From Isoetes taiwanensis (lineage: Eukaryota; Streptophyta; Lycopodiopsida; Isoetales; Isoetaceae), in assembly GCA_021234155.1 (NCBI GenBank), contig JAJEKV010000057.1, positions 6,667,821 to 6,731,820 on the forward strand: DNA of 64,000 bases, written 5' to 3'. A program made the translations under genes and the position numbers. The stretch's first letter is position 1. Each line of letters opens with the position of its first letter. Under the pieces are notes generated by a model. That model saw only the letters and a list, made by a program, of their open reading frames with translations. It was not told where the DNA came from and searched no databases. Of the stretch, positions 16,291 to 29,400 are shown piece by piece.

Positions 16291-18224
16291 TTTCGTTATG
16301 TTATGTTGTTAATTTGGAGCACCTGTACATCAAATCTTTGTTAGATGAAAAAGACTTTCAAATTCAATTGATGGTTACTAGAACATGGAGGAGCCCCTTC
16401 GGCTGAGCTCTGTGTTCTCTTCGTGTTCCTGAGGAAGACACATATCATTCTACAGATTTACATAGATTGGGCTATTACTTGCCGCAGAATTCATGCTTTT
16501 TCCCCAACTCTATCAAATTTAGCGTGGTTATATCCCTGCTCTGTTTCCCCTGCTTGATGAAATGGCTTGATATGCTAAAAAGCCCGGTGTGATTGATGAT
16601 TCGGCTGTTGTAAGCTCCAATATATTCTGCTCCTCATATGCGGAACAAAAAGAAAAAAGGATGTGGGGTTTACCTCCTTCAAGCAATCATTCAAACAGCG
16701 GGTGATGGAGACATAACTGAAAACAACTGTTGGTTATTAGGCTGGTTATTGTGCAAATAGATTAAGTAAGCTGACCATTCTTATGTTCAGTATTGGGTAA
16801 AACCTAGATCAAGGAAAACAAATGCTCTATTTCAAACTAAATATGCTTAAAGCCAAAACAGATGGCACAATTTAGCAAAAGAATATGTTAGACATGGAAG
16901 GATTTTGATAAGGGAGAAAAAAAAGAAAACTAAAAAGAAGAGGGAATAAAGGCAAACGTCACTTGTAGGACAGCGGGCAATATAAAGTATGCAAAAAGAA
17001 CATCTGCTAGGTGTTCTGGTGGCTATGGTATAAGAAAAACCTGATAAATTTAAGATCTAGCCCAATTGTTAACCTCTTAGATGCTATGGCTACTTAAAGG
17101 GGTATGAAAATATTGGGGAGTTGAAGGGCCTTCCACCACTAAGGCTCATGTTGTTCTGCATTTTTGTTTCCAATAAATATTGATGCATGTGATCTGTACT
17201 GGCTGCAAGTGATGACTACGTTTAGCTTTACATGAAGAGACCACCTCAAGAAAGTTGGGATTTATAATGCTTAAGTTTATATGCTAGATTGTGTGAACCA
17301 TGAACGATGCTTGCAAAAATTGGTGGACTATGAGTGACTATTGTGTGAGATTTGTGTTAATATATAAGGGGTTGCCCCTTACATAAACACAACTAGGCTT
17401 GGTTTTCTAAAATTTTATAAAATAAAATAAGGAAGGTTGTTGAATAGGACAACAAGAAGAATTCAGGCACACCTCCCAAGATTGTTGAATAGGACAACAA
17501 CGCACACCTCATGAAACATAGTTGGAATCATAATTGTACAAGGGCAAAATTGACATTCATTTCACATTTGACATTTTTTATGAGACCATTGCATTCGATA
17601 TAAGATTTATAGAGATTTCTATTGTCTCCGGTCATTATGCTAATACAATTAATGCTAGCATAAGTGCAAATGTTAAGTCATAATGTCAATATGTTTCAAC
17701 CCTCAATATGTCTCAACCCAGTCACATTATGCTAACACAATTAATGCTAGCATAAGTGCAAATGTTAAGTCGTAATGTCAATATGTTTCAACCCTCAATA
17801 TGTCTCAAAACAGTCATTAATGCTAACACAAGTGTAAAACATAACATTGTGCTAAGTCAATAAGTGGGAGATGAGTGTGGCATTACGTAATAAAAACGTT
17901 GGCCTTTTACAACGTGGAGGAACTAACAACAAGTTCATTGACATTAGTATAGAGCAGAATGCCAGTTGCAAGTGGGACCATTAACAGGTCTGTCATTAAC
18001 CGGTTTTCAATTTTGCCTAGGTAAACAAGGGTAGAAAAACCTCAAACCTCAAAAAGATACGAAATGCAATATTATCTAACATGAAGGAGCTAGGTTTCAT
18101 TTAAAATGTTGTTAAAGCTTTAAAAAGTTTTTGTTATAATAAGATAAGATAAGAAGTTACAAAAGTTAGGCTATTACTGCACATTTTTTTTTATTGCGGC
18201 CAAAACATTTACAGGTTGAACTTA
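16291..18224. other. non-coding interior of Helitron H1
   Basis: AT-rich sequence with no convincing ORF. It contains the 92-bp tandem duplication listed separately. Confidence 0.7.
17633..17823. repeat. tandem duplication, 92-bp period
   Basis: Two near-identical copies begin CATTATGCTAA (17633 and 17725). A third, broken start follows at about 17815. They share AATTAATGCTAGCATAAGTG and CCCTCAATATGTCTCAA. Confidence 0.9.
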
Positions 18225-18253
18225 TGCCCAGCAACGCTGGGCACCATTACTAG
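18225..18253 (+). terminator. Helitron H1 3' hairpin and CTAG terminus
   Basis: TGCCCAGC-AAC-GCTGGGCA forms a perfect 8-bp stem with a 3-nt loop. Ten bases later the element ends in CTAG, followed by the host T at 18254. This is the replication-termination signal of plant Helitrons (family knowledge). Confidence 0.95.
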
Positions 18254-20430
18254 TGCAACATTAACCCCCAATTGGACTAGTTTGGATCTCAAAGCAGCCC
18301 AGAGTTCACCTCTCTGATGAGATCTATTGTGTGCATACACATTCATTAGTCCCCACTCTTATCCCTTATCAAACCACTTGATAATGATCCAGCAACCAAA
18401 TCTGTCAGCATGAGTGAATGTGACTGCTATATCATGTCTCCACGCTGTAAGGACCCCCTCTTTTGCCGAGTGTGCTGCAGCCACCAAGACGTTATATTAC
18501 CTACCTACTACAAAAGCTACCTTTTGCACATCCTCCTTTTTGCACTAGTACTCTTGTAGATAATCAAAATCCGAATTCAAACTAGCAAGAGCCATAGAAA
18601 GTCTGCTCCTTTTGGTTGGGGAAGAAGCAACACCTCGAACATTCCAGGAAACCAGCTTCATAATGCAAGGGGGTTTGGTGGCCGATGTTCCAAATCCATG
18701 GAGTCACTATTAGCACATGATGCTTCCATCTGATTAGCCCAGGTCAGTCCAGATGATGCAAAAAGGGTTGTAACAATGGTAGTCACTGCTGATTCAGCTG
18801 GAGGAGCACACTTAACAGGAAGAGATTGTGGTGCAATAGTGTTTTTCCGACGGGCAACTCTTTTCATATGAGGGATGGACCACTCACCACGAGATGCTTC
18901 CAGTCGTTCCTGCTTGCGAGCAATGACTGCAAGCCTCTCACATTACGTATCAGAAATAACAGCTTGGGACCCAGAGAAGGAGGGAAGAGAGGGAGGAAGA
19001 GGAGCAGGAATAGACACAAGAACAGGAGCAGGTAACTAGAACCCGAAGATGCCAAGACTGGAGAGGGATCAGAGGAAGATGGAGACACTTGGCCATGGGC
19101 TGCAGATGCTGCAGGAGCAAAGGGAGGTGTTCTTCTAACGCAAAAACTAGAGAAAGCCTCAGCATCAGAAAACATGTCTGCAAGCTCAGGACCATTAAGT
19201 AATGACAAACCATATTTGAAGAATAATGGACCACTTTTAACAACAACAGACTTTGGGACAGATGCGTCAGTTGGAAGAGAGACGCAAATACGAGGACCAT
19301 TCACAATAGAATGAGCAAGATGGAGATCCAAGCCACTAGCAATGGCCATCATGAACTCTGGAACTTGCAACTCAATAGAAAAATCTTCCAAGGCAAACCA
19401 GCATGGCATCCGCAGTGCATTAGTCTTGCTAGGCAAAAAGCCAGGAGTGTATATCTGATACAAAAGATAGTGCCCCCATAGAGGATCTACCCCTTGCTCC
19501 ACCAGCTTATCAACCGCTATGGGAGACCCAAATATGATCAGGAAATAATTGTTTTGCTTATCAAGGACCTTCAGAAACTCATGTTGGGGTACACCCAATC
19601 TCTGTAGATGCTGCTTTAACCAAAAGCCCATCCCTTCTAAGATTGACAGACTGACCAGTAAAGTGACACACACCAGCATGAGAGACAAGATTCTGAATAC
19701 ACTGTAAATGTACCCCCTGATCAATCTCAACTATAGGAAGCCCCGCCTCTGTGAAAGCATTAGCGCACTCATTAGTCTCGTAAAAGACACTGTCTGAAGG
19801 GAGTTGAATGTCCATCTTATTTTTCGCAGCCTATAACTCCTTTAGATATGCAGACACTTCCTTGTTATTATTCTCCATCATAATATTTACAACAGCCGTA
19901 ACACGAGCAGAGCATACACCAGATGTTATATCACGCTTTATCCAATCACTAAAGCATGCATGTGACACACGAGCAATTGTATCACTAGAGGTCCAAGGAG
20001 CAGGAGCAGGCAAAAGACCCACAGAAGAGGAAGGAGTAGAAGGCAAAAATCCAACAGAGGTAGATAGAAAATGGGAAGCACGAGGACTGGGATGTACAGA
20101 AGAACAAGGACCCGAGGTTGCAGCAGGCGAGGAAGCATTGAGAGGCGGGAATTGTTGCAAATTAGAGGATGCACTAGCAGATGGATGTGCAAAAGCAAGA
20201 GGATTCAGACGTGAGTTAGCAAGCAAGGAAGGAGGAATTATAGAAGCACCAGATTGCATAGGGGATGCAGAAACAGAAGAGAAAGCAATAGAAGGATATT
20301 CTAGTGCCATGGAAGTAGAGTTGACAGAAGAAATAACAACTGAGGAAGACATACTAGGGTTAACCACAGAGGCCGAAATGGGAAACCCCAAATCCGGCAC
20401 TGATTCCGATGTTAAGCTGCCTGATGCCAT
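18254..20430 (-). mobile_element. LINE C, 5' part (ORF1 and start of ORF2 endonuclease)
   Basis: Minus strand. ORF1 begins at the Met at 20430 (MASGSLTSESVPDLGFPISA) with a long Ser/Pro/Ala-rich N-terminus. A stop follows near 19831, and the frame resumes (MDIQLPSDSVFYETNECANA, 19815). After a frameshift near 19590 it continues through a region like the plant L1 gag (DUF4283-like: KQNNYFLIIFGSP, MPCWFALEDFSIELQ, GPRICVSLP) to about 18864. ORF2 starts at the Met at 18661 with the AP-endonuclease opening MKLVSWNVRGVASSPTKRSR, broken by a TAG at about 18550. The EN frame runs on until 18254, where Helitron H1 interrupts it; the continuation is at 12417. The exact 5' end of the element beyond 20430 was not found. 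Confidence 0.85.
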
Positions 20431-23400
20431 GCACCGACGGAAAGCTTATACTTCGAGCTTTTCAACGCACTAAAAATTGTCCAAGTCCGATATCCGAGGA
20501 AGATACACACAGAATGGCAGACGGCGCCTCACATGGCGCCTCACTGCGACCTCCACACCCCTAGGCTTTTTCATTGGAAAATGTCACTTACCTTACATTC
20601 ACATCCTTGGAATTGTCATCTCTATGCACTAATAACACTTAAAGGAAGCATTGTGTCGTCTGCATCAATAGCACCATGCCACATGTTACTGTTTAAAAAC
20701 CATAATGTTGCTAAAAAACTTTGTTGTGGGGGACTCTTGCTGTAAGGGGACTTCTATGGCAGGGTGCTGCAACATCTATACTTGCATTTAGAGAAATTTA
20801 CTCGGCATTCTTGCATGATTACCCAACATTCCAAGTATTTACTCTGCATTCCGAATGTTTTCACAGCCACAGAGTCTTCCTAAGTGTTCTTCACATAATA
20901 CCAATGTCTATTTATCAGACATTCTTGAGATGTCAATGGCGTCTCTGCGCTCTGGGCGTCAGCACTATTTCCATCTCAAGAATGTAGACATTACTTTACA
21001 TTGGATACGTAGAGTCCAAATAGCAAAAAATTAGCAAAAATACTTGGAAATTTTTTTGGTCCTACTTGTTAGGTTATGACTCGTTGTTGCGACCATACTG
21101 CAATTAGATTGTCCGATGAAGCGATCTAAAGATGCATTTGCATCTGCAGTCATGTATTTAAAGATCCAGCATTTGGGGACCCTTGCAAATTCTATCAAGA
21201 ATTGAGCTTTAGCAATTTCCAATCCCATTGATAATTAATTACAATCAATAGTAGCTGGCAATGAGTATTTTAGTTATAGTATTTCAGATGAATGGTTTGA
21301 TCCCTGACAGTATTGCCATGTCCTTCCTTTTTCAATAGATACATATATTCCCCCCTTTTTTCCCTCTGCCTCGTGAGAAACATGGAGTTCCTTGTGTCTT
21401 TCTCCTTTGGACAAACATGGCTCTTGCACAATTTTGGGTAGCAACAACTAAGCAAACATTTGTCTATGTTTCTTGAAATATATAACTGCTATAATATTTA
21501 GCCAGCATGCTAAAAGCACAAAGTTGAGTCGCTCTTCGGCATTAGTTGCAAAAATTATCATCTAGGATGTGCCATGTTATAGGAAAGATGCTAATGGTGC
21601 AAGTAACTGCCACCATACATTTTCATCTTGTCATTCTCAATATTGAATGTGTACGATATAAACTGTAGCAAACCTTTTATGAAGCTACGGATATAAAATT
21701 GAAATCAAACTAAATGCACAATATTGATTGGAATAAGCTATTCTAGACAAACTTTTAGCACCATCTGCTTTACTATGACTCTTGGCAAGCCATATTTGCA
21801 CACGGAACCTTCATTTTCATGCAATTGTGGGGACATTTAGAAATGTATCATGTGGTCATATTGGCATGACTATTTGTCATGTTCAACGAGTTTCTTAAAG
21901 CCTATAATCCTTATTTGTACAACTTTTAGAGATTATCATCTGAAGTAACACACCATATAAAGAACTGCCCAAAACAAGCTAAGATTAACCTCATAACAAT
22001 GAACTTTAATATCATTAACTTTGTTGACTACACCATAATACTAGATTACGGGTGACCGAATAATTGATAGTTTCACGAACTTGGACCATCTTGTTCTAGC
22101 ATAGTGATATACAACCATGCCACATTTCATCTTTGGCTTGGCTTCTTCGATTATTAATCACTATAAATCTAATTGCCCATCGAAATACCTTATTGCCAAA
22201 TGCTCACAAACACCATTACCATGAACTCACTGTTAGCTGATCCATGTTCTCCACAAATTTATGTAATAATGATTAAGGTAATTGCTTTGACATGGCAACA
22301 TGATACAACCAAGAACTGTAATTGGAGACCACGACTTGATATATGGTTGAGCATAAGGATAATTAGAATTTACAAAACTTGAGATGACGACTTTGACAAA
22401 ATGACAAAGGCTACATTTTGTCGGAAACTACTACAAGCCAGCTTAGTGATTGTACCAACTGCTTCAAATTGTATCGTGTCCTTGAAACAAGAATTTATCT
22501 TTTTACCATGTTACATTTCTATGGACATACAGGTACAAGCTTCTAACATGAGATCTATTTATTACACATTAACAACTTGGAGAACATTTTTGCAAATATG
22601 TTTTCATCGTTTGCTTTATTTAATACTAGCATGATCAAATTACAGTGTTATCAGATCATAATACTTTGTTGAACTACAACCCTAAAATGGCAAGGGCCCC
22701 CAATTAAAGGACATAATAGCTTTATGAAGGCAGTGTCAGTTTGAAGGCAGGAGGGAGCTAAAGCTTGGTGACTGGTGCAAATATGCAAAAAGTTTATTGT
22801 TAAAGTTTTTGTTAAAGTAGCCACTTACTGCCGAAGAAACTTTGTGTTAGCATCTTCTCATCTAAGCATAGTAGGCGACGATCTAGAATGGCCTGCCTCT
22901 TTTACTATAACCTAAGGGACAGTCTAGGATGACGATCGAATTTTGAAGACCATGATCGAATGGCTTAAACCACCTAAAAATTAATCAGGGCAAATCAGTG
23001 GTCGATTTTAAAAAAAGCTCAGCCTCATTAAAAAAAAAACATTCGGCCTAAAGGTGGAAAACCAATTGCCTAACAAAATTAGTTTCTGATCGCTGCCAAA
23101 AACATTAGAGCATATTAATATAGAAAATACAAAAAATGTTTTTCGCCACCGACAAAACAATCAGTGATAATGACCGTCAGATCATGAGATATGCCGATAA
23201 TATATCATAAAATACCCAAACCCATCCTCCCACTAACGAATGACAGGGGACAATCCAAAAACTATTAATAGATTGCTGCAGTAGAAAGCCCTCACTGTTT
23301 CCAAATTGGCCGTGCCTGATCCTTTGTCTTCCTTAGATTTCTAAATACATAAGGATGATCATGCTAGATTTGTGTTCAAGAATGTCACTCTCCTTTGGTA

Positions 23401-26400
23401 GACTACTCTGCTCTTTTAGTATTTAGGTGCACAAACCATCGTTACAAAAAAAAACTAATTCTTGATAGCAGATAGAATATGCAGGCACAAGAATCTATTC
23501 GAATCCATTTCATATACTCTCGGTCATATGCTTTCGAATATGTAGACTGAAGCATCCATTCATGAATCCATTTCGTATACTTGTGATCATATGTTTCCAA
23601 TTCTTAGCAACTATAATGTTCTATGCTATCACATGCGCAACAAGGCATGGATGGCATGGCATGGCATGTCTCTCCTCATAAGCAAATCATAGAGCAAAAA
23701 AAACCTTCCAAAAAAAAGGGTGGGAGGGAGGGGGGGGACTACCATATTAACACTTGGAGCATATGGAGCTTCAATATTGGTTTATAATAAAAATCCAATA
23801 CAAACAAATCCAGTTTGTTGGGATGCTTCTATAGAGCCTAAATGGCTGGTTCGTATGGCCTCGAAATATGTTGTGGCTGACTTCCAGCAAGGTTACAACG
23901 TTATTCTAGATATGCCTTATTTGTTGCAGTTGTTCTAATATAACAGAGCTCTAAATAAGCATCTTTCACATATCATTAGTTTACATTTGCAAAGTAGTTG
24001 TAAGGGCAATCCATAGTGCGTTCAGTGCATTAGTACCTTATTTTTATTGCAGCAAGACCTATTGGATGCATCCACAAAGAAATTTATGCGTCTGCAACCC
24101 CATTGAACGTGTTCATGCCATTTCCCCCCCCTCCCCCTCCCTCCCTCCCCCTCCTTTCCTTGCGAAAGGCCCCAATGGGTATTATGGACGTATTGATTTA
24201 TGTGCGGGGATGAACCCAGTGGGTCTCGAGGGAGCGTCTGCAAAAAGGGGGGGGGGGAGGCGAGGGGCATGGGGATGTGTGTCTATAACTCTTGCCGTTT
24301 GCATTCGCGTGCAATTTTGACGATTTCTACCAGCCATCTGCTTTTTGCATTTAAAACGATATTTGTGCAAAAAGGGAGAGGCTTCATATATTTGTACTTT
24401 TTTCATATCAATTTATAAAACTTCAGACTTATCCTTGGTCCGACACTATCGTATACTATTGAATCAACTCCATTTGTTTGTGCATCTGAAAGGGGCTGTT
24501 TTGTTGGGCCAAGGATCATAGGGAGAACTAGTTTACAGCTCAAAACCTATAAATCGAAATCGTAAAATTGTAACAAGAGAGTAAAGAAATGTCAAGCTAA
24601 CAACACAAGTCAAGGAGGTGAACAAGCCATAACAATAAATATGCAGCAAAACAAGAATAAACAACAAAACATATGACCAAGAATACATAGCAACACATAT
24701 GCAACAAACATGCATTGAGTTTGCACATACCTTAGCCATCTGACGTCCATGTTCCTCAACTTGGATATTATGTCATGGTCAACTCCATCCTTTAGCATCC
24801 CACTTATTATTCTAGCCCATGATGTTGTCACAACCGATATGTAAATCAACGTACCTCACCCATGGGTATCCATTCCATGTCATTCCCATAGTCCATTGCT
24901 TCTTTAAACATCCTAGCAACATATGCACCCAACAAATTGTGGCCTCCTTGTTTGGAATTGGCCTTGCAGGTGGTATATGACCATCAATTGCAACCGGTGG
25001 CTCTCCCATTATGGGTTGACTGCAAGGTATACAATCAGTATCCCCGTTCACTTCTTCATGCCCATCTTCAGCGGCAACTATAGTGTTTTTACTTGCCTTG
25101 ACCCTCAGCCTATTCTTGACCTCGAGTCTTTTCCTTTTGGCATCCACATTTGATCTGGATTGTCTTCTCCTTCACAGCATTATGGGTGACTCCTATGCCT
25201 ATTGCTACCACGTTCAATGCCTACAAGTTCCTCTTCCTGCTCCGAAATTAACACATGGAGATGCTTCTTTTGCTTGTCAGTGATCCTACCATATCTCTTA
25301 GTGTTGACCCAGGTATTCCTAGAAACCAAATAGACATACCATATTCACTAACATCTTCCAAAAACATCCAGCATCTAATGTTCCATCCATTGGCCTCCGT
25401 TCGATAGAGGAGTCTTCATGGCATGAGTTTTATTGGGGTGTTCTCCACCCTCTTCTTCCATTAACGTTTTGCCCTAACCCTCTTGTGGTAATTGCATGGG
25501 TTCAGATTGGATCAGAGTTACCATAGATACTGTGTGTAAGCGTCATAGTGATTGTCCAACTGAAAAGTTCCAATAGGAAGTTCTATGTATGGAATTTTAA
25601 GATCGAGGATAAATTCGAAGCATTTCGAATCTTTGATCCACTCCATTGCAAGGGACTTTGATCGATTTGCCCACTAGATCAAGTTGGCATGCATTGAATA
25701 TGTTAAATTTCTAAGTTTTAGGCGAGCTTTTCGGACGCGATCAGGTCTTTGAAGGTCAAAAGCAGGCTCAATCCTAGTTGTTTGGCAGTCGCCACAGGGT
25801 CAGCCCCCACAAAAGTACTGCGCATGGAGACTAGGATGCATGCGTTGGCAAGGGGGGTGCACAAGAGACCCAGGCCATCTGCAACCATGGCTACCAGCGA
25901 GTCGCGACCCTACCATTGTCTTTGTTATAAGTATGAAACCTTTGGGGTTATATATCAGGCAAAGACAAAAATCTAAATCTTGAGGATGAAAATAGTTATA
26001 TGGCAGTAAGAACTATACTACAAAATGAAATGATACGTTCCCTAGAAGCTTGACTATCTAGCTTGACTTAACATCGTGTCTTCCCTTGAAAATGAAGTGA
26101 TCCGTTCCCTAGAAGCTTGACTTAATCTAGCTTGACTTAAGATCGTATCAAACCTTGAAGGAGCCTGAGAAGGGCCTTCTGCTATCGTGGTTCACATGCG
26201 GGAACCCACTAGGGGTCAGAATTTTCCAGCTGGGGCAGGCAAAAAATTCCAACACCTGTGGGTTCCCTAGCACAAACATTACTATTTTATTTTAAGATTG
26301 TGACATGTTGCAGAACCAACAATGAACTTTATGTAAGGACTCGTGCTCATTATACAAATATTGAACCAACAAAATTTGGAAATTCTTCCAAACCCAATCT

Positions 26401-26446
26401 ACCTGATATAAATGGAGACGGCTGTGCCTCCTTGCATTGGAAAGAG
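20431..26446. other. anonymous intergenic DNA
   Basis: Mostly AT-rich with no convincing gene. It includes a C-rich tract (24125-24156) and a G-rich tract (24245-24262) about 120 bases apart, tandem GGCAT copies near 23650, and duplicated phrases around GAATCCATTTC at about 23500-23590. There is also a duplicated block around CCTAGAAGCTTGACT at 26040-26120. The ORF remnant at 24533-25330 is listed separately. Confidence 0.6.
24533..25330 (-). pseudogene. unidentified broken ORF, minus strand
   Basis: A minus-strand frame can be followed with interruptions from about 25310 (TKRYGRITDKQKKHLHVLIS, then a glutamate-rich stretch). It passes through a stop into the ORF 25147-24812 (MDAKRKRLEVKNRLRVKASK ... 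ICWVHMLLGCLKK), then shifts frame into ARIISGMLKDGVDHDI. A basic, coiled-coil-like start followed by a Trp/Cys region could be a transposon-associated DNA-binding protein, but I cannot assign a family. Confidence 0.3.
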
Positions 26447-29400
26447 TCAACCTTGCACTTTGCGGACTTGAATATGATGTGTTGATTCATTGCGCCATAT
26501 GGCATGTCTTCCACTTTGCACAAGGGCAACTTCTTCACCATCTTTAAGCAATCCACGCGTCTGCAGTTTCCAGATGTTAGTCAAACTGAACCCCATTGTT
26601 AACACGAGAAAATATACCTTCAATATGGATAAAGCTTTTGAGAATGTCTCTTCTGCATCATCTAAAAATGGCATGTAAATTGGCCTGACTCCATGATACA
26701 ATGCTAATCTTTGTTGCACCTTCTTTCTGAGCCAAAAAAACCATGCATATTACTCAGCTAGTCTGCATCATGAAGTTTCCAAAAGCTTCACAAAAAATAT
26801 GGCATTTCGAATGTCTATTTTAAATAGATCACAGGCCAAAAAACAAGAAATAAGAGGAGTAAGGCTCAAATCATACTCGTTTGTGAAAGCAAAGACAGTT
26901 CCGACAGGCCGGTAATGACTTAGAAGTGTTGCCATGGTACCGCTACGAGTGAACACCAATATTGAAATCCCTAGTGTGTTGGCCATCATTGTTGCATGGA
27001 AAGCAAACATTTCAGCCATGTGACTCTGCAAGAAGTATTCATACTCAGTCTCATGAGAAATTTGCATTTAGATACATGCAATTTCCTGTTTAAGGCATTT
27101 TGCCAGCAGTCTTGCACAGGAGGCATTCTGTTTTACCTTAAATGCACGACCAAGATTCACAGGTGGCCTTTCTTCCGGCATTGTTGCCTCAGTACGCATT
27201 GCCACAGTATGCATTACCCTTACAGCCTTCAAAGGGTACCTGATACGTACAATTGCCTCATGAGTTTTGCATTACAAGTAGGCTACTTGCATATCAATTG
27301 ATATAAGAATAATTTAATCTATTCCTAAAATGTTAGCGGAAACTGGCATGATGCCATTGAAGAAAGAAGCCCGGTACCTATTTTTGTATATACATGTACT
27401 ATACATATAAAACTAGGATAAGAATTATTTATAATAAATGGCTAGCACATTAGAGTATAGCCATAGCCACAGCAAGCAGAAGCTTTTATACACCACGGCA
27501 GGCAGAAGCTTTATACGATTTGATTTATGGAAAAAGTGTGCAAGGGAAATCCTATGCTCATATACACAACGTAAGATGTTTCCTTGATCGCAGGGTTAGC
27601 TCCCATCACCTATGGATCAAATGCGGGTGTTGTTGTGCAACTGAGAGGGCACATGTCTCAAGACGTTGAAACAAATTCAGTTTCTTATAGCATGTCCAGC
27701 ACGTGAAGCACCTTAACATATCAGTTTAAGGTTTGCATATTGGTGGCCAGTCAGGGAGAAGTCCAAGCAGTTCCAACCAGTCAGATGGGCTCCATAGTTA
27801 GCAGGTATGTACTGGGTTCCAAAACTTGCACTTGAAAATGCATCAATTTGTTTATGGAATTTGAAAAGTGAAAGAGGACTTTGACATGGCATGAAGCATC
27901 TCTGGATTCTGTAAGCGCAAGGATGTATGATGCATGATGCATGCACTCAACAACACTAGCATAACGATCTTTATGGCACATCCCAACTCTTCAGTTAAGC
28001 AGAAAACGAAAATGTCTGACAGAAACATACTTTCCATGTGCTGTCTCTCCTGAAAGCATTATTCCATCTGCACCTTCTCGGACTGCAATTGCAATATCTG
28101 ACACTTCTGCCCGCGTAGGGGTTGGGCGGTTAATCATGCTCTCCAGCATATTAGTTGCTACTATCACGGGCTTCCCCAAGCTTCTGCAGGATCTAACAAT
28201 TTCTTCCTAAAAATCAGAGCATGAAAACAGAAGTAAGATAAGAAGAGATAATCAACAGAAAAGGTAGAAGAAATGTTTTAGGGAACATTGATACCTGAAG
28301 TAAAGGAACCTCCTCAACTGGAAGTTCTGCACCAAGGTCCCCACGAGCAACCATTGCCTACAAATTTACACGTTTGTATAGCTTTCATTAGATGATTTGC
28401 AATTGCTAGAAGTTTTAAGCCACAGCAATTTCAAAGACAGTATCATAGATCCATCTAATTTTTACCAACAAGAAAACTTCATTGACTATAAAAGGCGCTC
28501 GCCATGATGTTACAAATAACAGGTGAAAGCATTTATTGCGTATTACTGCTTCTGGATCATCTATTGCGACGTGATACATTCCTCATAAAGGTCTCCAAAG
28601 ATTCACCCTACTACGTAATTTCTAATTATGATGGCATATAAGCAGGAACTGCTGCAAATTGCTTACCCCATCCGATGCCTCTAAAATGGATTGAAGATTA
28701 GGTATAGAATCAGCACTCTCAATCTTTGGAATGACATGAATATCTGCATTGCAACCTGAAAATCCGAATTTATTAAGTATTAGGCACTCATGACACATCC
28801 ATTATTGACATCCAATTCTTACAAAAATTTAAAGTACCTTTTAGGTAGTTCTTCAAGTCATGGATAACTTGAGCATCCTTCACAAAGGAAACAGCATAGA
28901 AATCCACCCCATTCTCCACGCCAAATTTGATGTCTTCCCAATCTTTCTCTGTGCAATTTTGATATCTCAAATTAGAGATCAGAAAGAGACTGAAATTGCT
29001 TGAAATGCAATGCATATAACTGTATAAACAAACATCACCACCAGAAATATTTGCACCAATATAATAAATGGCCAAGATTCTAATAAACAAGGAATATGTC
29101 AAGAAACTAACTTTGTTAATGAGCATGCTAAGAAATTACATTGATTACTTTCAAGCCTTGTTGCATCTACTTAAGCTCTAATAATGCTACAGTAAGTTTT
29201 TCACTGGATATAAAGTCTAATGCCATAACTACTTTGTTTATGACTATGCCAATTGCTTGATCTGCATGCTGCTGCTTCTCTTGCACTGTAGTGATGCTTC
29301 ATGTTACAGTTACTGGAAAAAGCCTTATTTCAGCCTTATTTAATAAAGCCTTAAAGCACTAATTATAACAAGCCAGCCTAACAAGGAACGCCTTGAAAAT

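Larger units (their letters stand above)
12418..18253 (+). mobile_element. non-autonomous Helitron H1, 5,836 bp
   Basis: The 5' end is TC followed by TTATTATTTTATAATG at 12418. The 3' end has a perfect 8-bp stem (18225-18232 with 18236-18243, loop AAC), then 10 bases and CTAG at 18250-18253. The left flank ends in A and the right flank begins with T, with no target duplication, as Helitrons require. Deleting 12418-18253 joins two halves of the LINE C endonuclease in one frame, giving VNVAWLLVGDFNM. The element has no Rep or helicase. It holds exon-like fragments (12600-14130) and an inserted LINE tail. Its termini closely resemble those of H2, so an H2-like protein could have moved it. Confidence 0.93.

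Noticed and set aside
18950-20473. Plus-strand ORFs 19808-20473 (Glu/Gly-rich) and the extra minus ORFs in other frames
   Set aside because: They are shadows of the Ser/Pro-rich LINE ORF1.
24120-24270. C-rich and G-rich tracts as a designed stem or G-quadruplex regulator
   Set aside because: Simple low-complexity runs with imperfect pairing; no nearby gene supports a role.
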